Shown piece by piece: positions 1 to 6,043 of a DNA stretch of 6,634 nucleotides; position 1 is the first letter of the stretch; each line of letters opens with the position of its first letter. The DNA is taken from the NCBI GenBank assembly GCA_030039095.1, contig JASHQP010000300.1, positions 1 to 6,634 of the forward strand, read 5' to 3'. This stretch comes from Streptosporangiaceae bacterium. GTDB lineage: Bacteria > Actinomycetota > Actinomycetes > Streptosporangiales > Streptosporangiaceae. A program made the position numbers and the translations under genes. The notes beneath the pieces are model-generated. The model ran no database searches. It saw only the letters and a program-made list of their open reading frames with translations, and was not told where the DNA came from.

Positions 1-1291
1 CCCATGCCGCCGCCGCCATGGTCAGAGCCTCGGCGCTCGGCACCCGGTGGTCACGGCGTGATTCCTCGACGTGCCTGGCCCGCAGGTAGACGAGCAGGGA
101 CGGGATGTCGATCTTCACCGGGCAGGCGTCGAAGCACGCGCCGCACAGCGACGACGCGTACGGCAGCGTGGCGTTGTCCTCCACGCCGGTCAGCAGAGGC
201 GACAGCACCGCGCCGATCGGGCCCGGATAGACCGAGCCGTACGCGTGGCCACCGGTGCGCTCGTAGACCGGGCACACGTTGAGGCACGCCGAGCAGCGGA
301 TGCAGTGCAGCGCCTGCCGCCCGGTCTGGTCGGCGAGCGCGGCGGTGCGCCCGTTGTCGAGCAGCACCAGGTGGAACTCCTGCGGCCCGTCGCCCGGCGT
401 CACCCCGGTCCACATGGACGTGTACGGGTTCATCCGCTCGGCCGTGGACGACCGGGGCAGCAGCTGCAGGAACACGCCGAGATCCTGCCAGGAACCGATC
501 ACCTTCTCGATGCCCATGACCGTGATCAGGGTCTGCGGCAGGGTCACGCACATCCGGCCGTTGCCCTCGGACTCCACCACGGACAGCGTGCCGGTCTCGG
601 CGACGGCGAAGTTGACGCCGCTGATCCCGACCCTCGCGGACAGGAAGATCTTCCGCAGGTGCAGCCGGGCGGCCTCGGCCAGCGCGGGCGGGTTGTCGGT
701 CAGCGCCGGGTCGACGTCGGCCATCTCGCGCAGGAAGATCTCCCGGATCTCGGCCCGGTTGCGGTGGATGGCGGGCACCAGGAAGTGTGACGGCCGGTCG
801 TGGCCGAGCTGCACGATGAGCTCGGCGAGGTCGGTCTCGTACGCGGTGATGCCGGCCGCGGCGAGCGCGTCGTTGAGCCCGATCTCGTCGGTAACCATGG
901 ACTTGACCTTCACGGCCGAGTCGGCGCCGGTGGCCTGGATCAGGCTGGTGACGATGCCGTTTGCCTCGGCGGCGTCCCTGGCCCAGTGCACGGTCCCGCC
1001 CCGCGCCTGCACCTCGGCCTCCAGCCGCAGCAGGTGGGTGTCCAGGTGCCGCATGGCCTCGGCCTTGATCGCCCGCCCCGCCTCGCGGAGTTCCTCCCAG
1101 TCCGGCAGCTCGGCAACGGCCGCGGCGCGCTTGGCGCGGATCGTCGCGGTGGCGTTGCCCAGGTTGCGGCGCAGCTGGCTGTCGGCGAGTGCGCGGCGGG
1201 CGGCCACCGGGAACGGCTCGCTGCCGCGCAGGTGTCCCACGCCGCGCGGCGCGGGCGGCGGGCCCGACGGCATGCCCAGGTACGTGGTCAC
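1..1291 (-). CDS. lutB: LutB, iron-sulfur subunit of the L-lactate oxidation complex (C-terminus cut by the window edge)
   Basis: LutB (also called LldF or YkgF) is the ferredoxin-like subunit of the cytoplasmic LutABC complex, which oxidises L-lactate to pyruvate. 430 codons are visible; the family is about 475 residues, so roughly 45 are missing off the left edge. Residues about 60-300 form the LUD (DUF162) domain, with KSMVTDE near 130-136 and GISGVNFAVAETGT at 222-235. Two cluster motifs follow: CIRCSACLNVCP (Cys330, 333, 336, 340) and CGACFDACP (Cys383, 386, 390), the usual LutB pattern for two [4Fe-4S] clusters. The GTG start at 1291-1289 overlaps the lutA stop as GTGA and has GGAGG nine bases upstream (1305-1301), which supports it over the in-frame ATG at 1273. 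Tight overlap with lutA implies translational coupling. LutC would be expected further left but is not seen. Confidence 0.95.
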   Translation of the reverse strand, partial: MTTYLGMPSGPPPAPRGVGHLRGSEPFPVAARRALADSQLRRNLGNATATIRAKRAAAVAELPDWEELREAGRAIKAEAMRHLDTHLLRLEAEVQARGGTVHWARDAAEANGIVTSLIQATGADSAVKVKSMVTDEIGLNDALAAAGITAYETDLAELIVQLGHDRPSHFLVPAIHRNRAEIREIFLREMADVDPALTDNPPALAEAARLHLRKIFLSARVGISGVNFAVAETGTLSVVESEGNGRMCVTLPQTLITVMGIEKVIGSWQDLGVFLQLLPRSSTAERMNPYTSMWTGVTPGDGPQEFHLVLLDNGRTAALADQTGRQALHCIRCSACLNVCPVYERTGGHAYGSVYPGPIGAVLSPLLTGVEDNATLPYASSLCGACFDACPVKIDIPSLLVYLRARHVEESRRDHRVPSAEALTMAAAAW

Positions 1292-2034
1292 GCTGGCGGG
1301 CCTCCGTCCCTGGTCGAGGCCAGGATCTCGGCGAGGTGCACGGTGCGCACGCCGGTGCGCAGCCGGGACAGGCCCCCGCCGATGTGCATCAGGCAGGAGC
1401 TGTCGCCGGCCGAGCACACCTCCGCTCTGGTGCCGAGCACGTTGCGCATCTTGTCGGCCAGCATCGCTGTCGACGTGTCGGCGTTCTTGAGCGAGAACGT
1501 GCCGCCGAACCCGCAGCAGACCTCCGCGTCGGGCAGCTCGACCAGCTGCAGGCCCTGCACCTGCCGCAGCAGCCGCAGCGGCCGGTCGCCGACGCGCAGC
1601 AGGCGCAGCGAGTGGCAGGTCGGGTGGTAGGTCACCCGGTGCGGGTAGAACGCGCCCACGTCCTCGACGCCGAGCACGTCGGTGAGCAGCTGCGACAGCT
1701 CGAACGTCCGGGCGGCGACCTCTTCGGCGCGGTCGGCGAGCTTGCCGTCGCCGAGGCGCCTGGCGACGATCGCGTGCTGGTGCCGGATCGATCCGACGCA
1801 CGAGCCGGACGGCGCGACGATCACGTCGCAGCGCTCGAACGCGTCCACGTACCGGCGGATCAGCGGCAGCGCGTCGCGCTGGTAGCCGGTGTTCACGTGC
1901 ATCTGGCCGCAGCACGTCTGCGCCTCGGGGAACTCCACCCGGTGGCCGAGGCGCTCGAGGAGCACCGTGGTGGCCTTGCCCACGTTGGGGAACAGCGTGT
2001 CCGCCAGGCAGGTCACGAACAGGGCGATCCGCAT
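1288..2034 (-). CDS. lutA: LutA, cysteine-rich (CCG) subunit of the L-lactate oxidation complex
   Basis: LutA (LldE, YkgE) is the small Fe-S subunit of LutABC, related to heterodisulfide reductase HdrB and to the GlpC and GlcF C-terminal regions. The protein has two CCG cysteine-rich domains. The first has Cys9, the CCG motif at 41-43 and Cys79 in the segment APSGSC; the second has Cys140 in HPTCH, the CCG motif at 173-175 (CCGFGGTFS) and Cys214 in SSCLMHIGG. Length is 248 residues from the chosen start, against about 240 in the family. The ATG at 2034 is preferred because the family typically begins M-[KR]-[IV]-x-L-F-V-T-C as here, and GGGAGG lies just upstream (2043-2038), though its 3-base spacing is short. 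A GTG at 2049 would add five residues and overlap the regulator's TGA as GTGA, but has only a weak GGAA behind it. The stop at 1290-1288 overlaps the lutB start. Confidence 0.94.
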   Translation of the reverse strand: MRIALFVTCLADTLFPNVGKATTVLLERLGHRVEFPEAQTCCGQMHVNTGYQRDALPLIRRYVDAFERCDVIVAPSGSCVGSIRHQHAIVARRLGDGKLADRAEEVAARTFELSQLLTDVLGVEDVGAFYPHRVTYHPTCHSLRLLRVGDRPLRLLRQVQGLQLVELPDAEVCCGFGGTFSLKNADTSTAMLADKMRNVLGTRAEVCSAGDSSCLMHIGGGLSRLRTGVRTVHLAEILASTRDGGPPA

Positions 2035-2045
2035 GGGCCTCCCAC

Positions 2046-3119
2046 TCACGCAGAGTTTCCGGAACGCGACGCCGCCCGGGCCTGCCCGCGAGGGCGGCCC
2101 TGGCTGGACCGGCGCACCTCGAGCTCCGGCTGGAAGATGACCTCGCGATGCTGGTGGCCGCCGTCGCCGAGTGCCTCCTCGAGCAGCAGCTGGGCCGCGG
2201 TGCGCCCGATCTGGTGGCGGGGCTGGCGGACCGACGAGAGCGGCACCGCGGCCGCGGCGGCGAACTCGATGTCGTCGTACCCCACGATCGCCACGTCGTC
2301 GGGCACCCGGATCTGGCGCCGGGTCATCTCCTGCAGCAGCCCGAGCGCGACCAGGTCGTTGGCGCAGAACGCCGCGGTCGGGCGCTGCCGGGCGGGCATC
2401 TCGGCGATCGTCGCTCCGGCGCGCTGGCCCGCGGACACGTTGAGACCGGGTGTCTCGATCATGAGCAGGTCGCCCACCGTGGCCCCGATGCGTTCCAGCG
2501 CCCGGGCGGCGCCGTCCAGGCGGTCGGCCACCTGCCGCAGGCCGAGCGGCCCGCCGACGTAGGCGATGCGCTCATGCCCTTCCTCGATCAGATGAGAAAC
2601 CGCAAAGTCGCCGCCGAGAACGTCGTCGACCGCCACCGAGCACTGGCTGCCCGAGGGCGAACGGCTGTCGACCAGGATCACCGGGGTACCTCGCCGCTGC
2701 AATCTTGCCAGGCGCTCGCCAGCGCCGTCCCCGGTGGTCACCGGGGTGATCAGGATGCCCTGGACGCGGTGCTCCTCGAGCAGCTCGAGGTACCTGGTCT
2801 CCTTGGGCAGCTGCTCGTCGCTGTTGCAGAGGATCACCGACAGGCCCGACATGCTGGCCTCGTCCTCGACGCCGCGGGCGACGTCGGTGAAGAACGGGTT
2901 CGCCACGTCGAGGACGACCAGGCCGATGGTGCGGCTGCGGCCGGCCCGGAGCTGGCGTGCCGACTCGTTCCTGACGAACCCCAGCGCCTTGATCGCCGCG
3001 TTCACCCGGTCCCTGGTCGGCTGCGCGACGATGTCCGGCCGGTTCAGCACGTTGGAGACCGTGCCCACGGACACCCCCGCGTGCGCGGCCACTTCCCTGA
3101 TGCTGACCGGCGCGTTCAC
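2046..3119 (-). CDS. LacI-family transcriptional regulator, first gene of the lut operon
   Basis: A 357-residue DNA-binding regulator of the LacI/GalR family, which usually bind a palindromic operator as dimers and release it on binding a sugar or metabolite. The N-terminal helix-turn-helix spans about residues 6-26 (SIREVAAHAGVSVGTVSNVL). The hinge helix follows at about 50-60 (NESARQLRAGR, with the minor-groove leucine at 57). From about 63 comes the periplasmic-binding-protein-like effector domain, with the typical family blocks IGLVVLDVANPFF, YVGGP, AFCANDLVALG, DVAIVGYDDIEFA and SSVRQPRHQIGR. The GTG start at 3119-3117 is chosen because the helix-turn-helix begins right after it and GAGAGG sits five bases upstream (3130-3125). 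The reading frame stays open far upstream, but that part is antisense to the lipoprotein gene and is not LacI-like. Gene order suggests it controls lutAB, itself and perhaps the divergent lipoprotein gene. The effector is unknown; a deoxysugar or lactate would fit the neighbours. Confidence 0.95.
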   Translation of the reverse strand: MNAPVSIREVAAHAGVSVGTVSNVLNRPDIVAQPTRDRVNAAIKALGFVRNESARQLRAGRSRTIGLVVLDVANPFFTDVARGVEDEASMSGLSVILCNSDEQLPKETRYLELLEEHRVQGILITPVTTGDGAGERLARLQRRGTPVILVDSRSPSGSQCSVAVDDVLGGDFAVSHLIEEGHERIAYVGGPLGLRQVADRLDGAARALERIGATVGDLLMIETPGLNVSAGQRAGATIAEMPARQRPTAAFCANDLVALGLLQEMTRRQIRVPDDVAIVGYDDIEFAAAAAVPLSSVRQPRHQIGRTAAQLLLEEALGDGGHQHREVIFQPELEVRRSSQGRPRGQARAASRSGNSA

Positions 3120-3129
3120 CGAATCCTCT

Positions 3130-3145
3130 CTGGCTCGAGAGCCAG
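3130..3145. promoter_or_regulatory. Inverted repeat, candidate operator for the LacI regulator
   Basis: CTGGCTC-GA-GAGCCAG is a perfect 7+7 bp inverted repeat. It begins 11 bases upstream of the regulator's GTG, abuts the ribosome-binding site and lies just downstream of the predicted promoter. Position and symmetry fit an autoregulatory LacI-family operator. A caution is that its centre is GA, whereas most LacI-family sites are centred on CG. It could instead be a small leader hairpin next to the Shine-Dalgarno sequence. Confidence 0.5.
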
Positions 3146-3173
3146 TTTCATCGCCGGCCTTGGAACGTGTCAA
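3144..3173 (-). promoter_or_regulatory. Predicted promoter of the regulator-lutAB operon
   Basis: On the minus strand a perfect TTGACA -35 box lies at 3173-3168. A 17-base spacer leads to TGAAAC at 3150-3145, or an 18-base spacer to GAAACT at 3149-3144; both are weak -10 matches (three of six). Transcription would begin close to the inverted repeat at 3130-3145, so a repressor bound there could block initiation or early elongation. Confidence 0.4.
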
Positions 3174-3260
3174 ATGATCCTTTGGGCCGGCCGCGCGCCG
3201 GGCGCCCGCAGGGACTGCTACCGGACAGCATCCGCCGCGCGCCCACCCCCGAGAGGCAGT

Positions 3261-3315
3261 TAAGCTATAAAAAAGATCGTAAAAATTGACATTGCTCCCT
3301 CTGCGCTGGCAGATT
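3261..3315 (+). promoter_or_regulatory. Predicted promoter of the solute-binding lipoprotein gene with an A-rich upstream element
   Basis: A perfect TTGACA -35 box lies at 3286-3291. The best -10 candidate is CAGATT at 3310-3315, 18 bases on, and is a weak match. Directly upstream, 3261-3285 contains two A-tracts (A6 and A5) in an otherwise very GC-rich chromosome; this matches the location and composition of an UP element bound by the RNA polymerase alpha subunit. The start codon would follow a leader of roughly 35 bases. Confidence 0.45.
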
Positions 3316-3356
3316 GAGTCGCCGGTGCAGCGTTGTGCTTGGGAGAGGAACGGCAA

Positions 3357-5177
3357 ATGCGACCTGTGCGTCTGGCGTGGGCGGCCGTGGCCATTGCGCT
3401 CGCGGCGGCAGGGGCGGGCTGCTCGTCGAGCAGCAGCGCCCCCGCGAGCAGCAACAACGCGGTCAAGGGCGGGACCGTGTCGTACGGCTTCGTGTCGGGG
3501 AGCCAGCCGAACTGGATCTTCCCGTACGACACCCCGGCGTACTCGTCGGTGGCCAACCTCGACGACCTGCAGCAGCCGCTGTACCGGCCGCTGTACTGGT
3601 TCGGCGGCCAGAACGACCAGCCGACCGCTGACTACGGCCTGTCCGTCGCCAAGGCCCCTGTGTACACCGACGGCGGCAAGACCGTGGTGATCAGCCTGAA
3701 GGGCTGGAAGTGGTCCGACGGGGAGACCGTCGACGCCCAGGACGTCATCTTCTGGCTGCACATGATGGAGGCCGAGCCCGACAACTACTACGGGTTCGTC
3801 CCTACTGACATCCCGCAGGACATCACGTCGATGGCGGCAACCGGGCCGAATCAGGTCACGCTGCACCTGAACCAGGCGTACTCCAGCCTCTGGTACACCT
3901 ACAACGAGCTGTCCCAGATCACGCCGATGCCCGCCGCCTGGGACGTGACGTCCCTCGGGGCTTCGCCCGGCAGCGGCGGGTGCGCGACCGACAGCGCCGC
4001 CGACGGCTGGGCGAGGTGCAAGGCCGTCTACAACTTCCTGACCGCACAGGCGCAGCAGGCCGCCACGTACGTGTCGAGCCCGATCTGGTCCGTGGTCGAC
4101 GGGCCGTGGCGGCTGAAGAGCTTCAACCCGAACGGTAACAGCGCGCTCGTGCCGAACCCGAAGTACTCCGGCAGCCCCAGGCCACGCCTGGCGCAGGTCA
4201 ACTTGCTGACGTACACCAGCCCCTCGGCCATGTACACGGCCATGCAGACCGGCGGGCTCGACATCGGCCTGGTGCCCGACAACGACCTGCCGGCCAAGCC
4301 GGCCAGCGGCTCGCCGGTCAGCCCGCTGCCGAACTATTCGCTGCAGCTCAGCTACACGTTCAGCTTCTACTTCTACCGGGTCAACTTCAACTCTCCGTTC
4401 GGGCCGGTGTTCAGCCAGCTCTACGTCCGCCAGGCGCTTGCGTACCTCGTGGACCAGGCCGGCATCGACAAGGCGATCTACCGCGGCTACGGTTACCCGA
4501 CCACCGGCCCGGCGCCGACCGAGCCCGCGAACCAGTGGGTGCCCTCGGTCGAGGACGGGGACGGGCCGTACCCCTTCAATGTCGCCAAGGCGGCGAGCCT
4601 GCTGGCCAGTCACGGGTGGACCAAGGTCAATGGCGTCATGACCTGCACGGACCCTGCCAAGTGCGGAGCGGGCATCGCGAAGGGGGAGCAGCTGCAGTTC
4701 ACCCTCGACTACGCGTCCGACGTGTACGGGATCCCGCAGGAGCTCCAGGTATACAAGTCGGACGCATCCAAGGCCGGCGTGGACATCAACCTGGACGGCG
4801 AGACCTTCAACAGCGTCATCGGCAGCGCGACGCCCTGCTCCAAGGGCCCGTCGTGCACGTGGGAGGCGTCCACGGTCGGCGGCTGGGTCTACGGGCCCGA
4901 CTACGAGCCGACCGGCGAGGAGATATTCGGCACCGGTGCCGGGGCCAACAAGGGCAGCTACAGCAACGCCGAGATGAACAAGCTGATCGCGGAGACCAAC
5001 ACCAGTGGCAGCCTGGCCATCTACCACACGTTCGCCACCTACGCGGCCGAGCAGCTTCCGTCCATCTGGCTGCCGAACGTCCCCTATGTATACGGGGTGA
5101 GCAAGAACCTGCACGGCGTCGTCTTCAACCCGCTCCAGACGTTCATGCCCGAGTACTGGTACCTAACCAAGTCGTAG
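3357..5177 (+). CDS. Extracytoplasmic solute-binding lipoprotein, family 5 (peptide/nickel type ABC transporter)
   Basis: A 606-residue lipoprotein of the SBP_bac_5 (DppA/OppA-like) family, which captures peptides, nickel chelates or, in some members, oligosaccharides outside the membrane and delivers them to an ABC permease. Residues 1-22 are a lipoprotein signal: MRP, a hydrophobic run, then AAAGAGC with the modified cysteine at 22; glycine at -3 is a loose lipobox match. A serine-rich linker follows. Family features include NLDDLQQPLYRPLYWF, the block WKWSDGETVDAQDVIFWL, VRQALAYLVDQAGID and a C-terminal domain ending EYWYLTKS. Six further cysteines fall in three close pairs (209/221, 430/436, 494/500), which suggests disulfides. 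The ATG at 3357 is chosen over one at 3333 because AGAGGA sits about seven bases upstream and the signal peptide starts there. No permease or ATPase gene follows; the next genes are convergent. The ligand cannot be read from the sequence; a role tied to the neighbouring sugar/lactate genes is only inference. Confidence 0.93.
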   Translation: MRPVRLAWAAVAIALAAAGAGCSSSSSAPASSNNAVKGGTVSYGFVSGSQPNWIFPYDTPAYSSVANLDDLQQPLYRPLYWFGGQNDQPTADYGLSVAKAPVYTDGGKTVVISLKGWKWSDGETVDAQDVIFWLHMMEAEPDNYYGFVPTDIPQDITSMAATGPNQVTLHLNQAYSSLWYTYNELSQITPMPAAWDVTSLGASPGSGGCATDSAADGWARCKAVYNFLTAQAQQAATYVSSPIWSVVDGPWRLKSFNPNGNSALVPNPKYSGSPRPRLAQVNLLTYTSPSAMYTAMQTGGLDIGLVPDNDLPAKPASGSPVSPLPNYSLQLSYTFSFYFYRVNFNSPFGPVFSQLYVRQALAYLVDQAGIDKAIYRGYGYPTTGPAPTEPANQWVPSVEDGDGPYPFNVAKAASLLASHGWTKVNGVMTCTDPAKCGAGIAKGEQLQFTLDYASDVYGIPQELQVYKSDASKAGVDINLDGETFNSVIGSATPCSKGPSCTWEASTVGGWVYGPDYEPTGEEIFGTGAGANKGSYSNAEMNKLIAETNTSGSLAIYHTFATYAAEQLPSIWLPNVPYVYGVSKNLHGVVFNPLQTFMPEYWYLTKS

Positions 5178-5222
5178 CCGTGGTACCTCGGCGAGCCGCT
5201 TGGACCAGTCGCTGATGCGCTA

Positions 5223-5258
5223 GCCGAGGCTGAGGCTGGAGAGATCTCCTACCTCGGC
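5223..5258. terminator. Possible bidirectional hairpin terminator between convergent genes
   Basis: GCCGAGG at 5223-5229 pairs with CCTCGGC at 5252-5258, a seven-base stem. Its 22-base loop contains a second small hairpin (GGAGA at 5238-5242 with TCTCC at 5245-5249). It lies 45 bases after the lipoprotein stop and about 100 bases beyond the end of the oppositely oriented membrane protein gene. There is no T-run on either side, so it is at best a U-less hairpin terminator; high GC content makes such stems easy to find by chance. Confidence 0.25.
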
Positions 5259-5270
5259 CGGCAGTCTGCC

Positions 5271-5360
5271 ATGACGTACGTGGTGGTGTGGCGAGCCGAA
5301 GCGCTGCAGCAGCTGCGCAGCTTACGGGCTGTTGACGAGGTCCTGCTGGCTGTACACGTC
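5271..5360 (+). pseudogene. Possible 5' remnant of a RelE/ParE-type toxin gene
   Basis: From the ATG at 5271 the frame reads MTYVVVWRAEALQQLRSLRA, then AVDEVLLAVH. The first strand followed by an A-x-x-QL helix resembles the N-terminus of RelE/ParE toxins (often MTY-x-VVW with AL-x-QL). After about 30 codons the resemblance ends and the frame runs antisense into the membrane protein gene, so the catalytic half of a toxin is absent. The same frame upstream (5205-5270) reads ADALAEAEAGE, faintly like an antitoxin tail. No good ribosome-binding site precedes the ATG. It could be a chance open frame; the match is by eye only. Otherwise the 182-base convergent gap holds only the hairpin at 5223-5258. 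Confidence 0.25.
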
Positions 5361-5590
5361 TACCGGTCGGGGTTTGCCTCGGCCCGGTACTCGCGGCGGC
5401 CGGTGCTGGGGTCGTACCAGACGCGCATTCGCCGGCCCGTGTCGGGATCGGTGAACACCTCGCCGGTCGGCTGAGATGCGCCGCCATCGGCCGTGCTCTT
5501 CCGGTCGCCCCGGTACCGGTCCCAGCCGAAGATCGCGATGACGATCCCCGCGACCACGACCGCGATGATGACCCAGTCGACGACGTGCAT
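5360..5590 (-). CDS. Small single-span membrane protein with a C-terminal DPxTGRR repeat, function unknown
   Basis: A 76-residue protein with no family I recognise. Residues about 6-23 (WVIIAVVVAGIVIAIFGW) form one transmembrane helix. The following DRYRGDRK is positively charged, so by the positive-inside rule the C-terminal tail is probably cytoplasmic. After a short Gly/Ser/Thr linker the tail carries two similar units, DPDTGRR at 48-54 and DPSTGRR at 60-66, each followed by a short basic/aromatic segment (MRVWY and EYRAE). It starts 12 bases after the stop of the UPF0145 gene on the same strand, with only a weak GGGG-type ribosome site, so it is probably co-transcribed and perhaps coupled. 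It converges on the lipoprotein gene. Length, codon bias and a clean hydrophobic helix support it as a real gene. Confidence 0.75.
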   Translation of the reverse strand: MHVVDWVIIAVVVAGIVIAIFGWDRYRGDRKSTADGGASQPTGEVFTDPDTGRRMRVWYDPSTGRREYRAEANPDR

Positions 5591-5602
5591 CGCTGGCCCC
5601 GC

Positions 5603-6007
5603 TCAGCTCTCGTCGCCCGGCGTGGGAGCCCACTCGAGCACCCGGGCCGTGCCGTACGCCACGATCTCGCTCATGCCCGCGCCCATCTCGGTGGAGTCGA
5701 AGCGCATCATCGTCACGGCGTTGGCGCCCATGGCCGCGGCGTTCTCGACCAGGCGGTCGAGCGCCTGCCGGCGGGAGTCCTCGTTGAGCTTGACGTAGGA
5801 CCGGATCTCGCCCCCGGCAAGGCTCTTGAACCACGCGGCGAGGTTGCCGCCAATGCTCCGGGACCGGACGGTCAGGCCGAAGACCTGGCCGAGGGTCTGC
5901 ACCACCTTGCTGTCCGGGATGTTCTCGGTAGTGGTGACGATCATCGGCCGCGAAGCAGCGGCGTTCTTCGTTGGTGCCTGCATGGGATTCTCTGTTGGTG
6001 CCTGCAT
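5603..6007 (-). CDS. UPF0145 / YbjQ-family protein with an N-terminal extension
   Basis: A 134-residue protein whose residues about 22-128 match the YbjQ/UPF0145 (DUF74, putative heavy-metal-binding) family. Typical features are the opening MIVTTTENIP, VFGLTVRSRSIG, a central helix rich in Asn/Asp/Arg (NEDSRRQALDRLVENAAAMG), the family block GANAVTMMRFD and the final strand SEIVAYGTARVLEW. The family forms small cytoplasmic oligomers of uncertain biochemical role; metal binding is a domain name more than a proven activity. Family members are about 105-110 residues, so the first 21 residues are extra. They begin with a near-duplicate, MQAPTENP then MQAPTKNA, from a tandem DNA repeat. AGGAGG at 6020-6015, seven bases before the ATG at 6007, strongly supports this outer start over the in-frame ATGs at 5983 and 5944. 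A promoter and a palindrome lie upstream, so it seems independent of rhaB. The next gene begins 12 bases downstream. Confidence 0.88.
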   Translation of the reverse strand: MQAPTENPMQAPTKNAAASRPMIVTTTENIPDSKVVQTLGQVFGLTVRSRSIGGNLAAWFKSLAGGEIRSYVKLNEDSRRQALDRLVENAAAMGANAVTMMRFDSTEMGAGMSEIVAYGTARVLEWAPTPGDES

Positions 6008-6010
6008 GGG
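5970..6010. repeat. Tandem duplication at the start of the UPF0145 gene
   Basis: The 17-base unit GTTGGTGCCTGCATGGG (plus strand) occurs at 5970-5986 and exactly again at 5994-6010, a period of 24 bases or eight codons. The flanks are also similar (TTCTTC and TTCTCT). On the coding strand this duplicates the start codon and the next residues, giving MQAPTENP then MQAPTKN. The in-frame period keeps the gene intact. Confidence 0.85.
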
Positions 6011-6014
6011 GTGG

Positions 6015-6020
6015 CCTCCT
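6015..6020 (-). promoter_or_regulatory. Strong ribosome-binding site that decides the UPF0145 start
   Basis: AGGAGG on the minus strand at 6020-6015, with seven bases before the ATG at 6007, is the strongest Shine-Dalgarno match in the window. The duplicated ATG at 5983 has only a weak purine stretch upstream, so translation most likely starts at the outer ATG. Confidence 0.8.
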
Positions 6021-6043
6021 GCGTTTCCCGGCGCCAGTTTGGC

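Noticed and set aside
71..2562. Several long plus-strand open frames opposite lutA, lutB and the regulator
   Set aside because: Their translations are low-complexity Arg/Ala/Gly-rich, while the minus strand gives clear LutA, LutB and LacI proteins across the same stretch.
3185..3208. GC palindromes GGCCGGCC and CGGGCGCCCG in the middle of the divergent region
   Set aside because: They consist only of G and C, expected by chance at this base composition, and do not overlap either predicted promoter.
3333..3356. An upstream ATG giving eight extra residues (MCLGEERQ) on the lipoprotein
   Set aside because: The charged extension would precede a complete lipoprotein signal, and its bases include the ribosome-binding site of the ATG at 3357.
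3120..5114. A very long minus-strand open frame continuing upstream of the regulator, antisense to the lipoprotein gene
   Set aside because: The opposite strand encodes a complete family 5 lipoprotein. The antisense translation is Arg/Gly/Val-rich, matches no family I know, and the regulator has its own well-placed GTG and ribosome-binding site. GC-rich coding DNA commonly leaves such frames open.
5157..5188. Direct repeat TGGTACCT at 5157-5164 and 5181-5188 around the lipoprotein stop codon
   Set aside because: Eight bases with no further similarity around them is too little to claim a duplication or an insertion footprint.
5311..5322. A 12-base palindrome AGCTGCGCAGCT in the convergent gap
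   Set aside because: It leaves only a four-base stem with a four-base loop, has no T-run, and is short enough to be chance; reported neither as operator nor as terminator.
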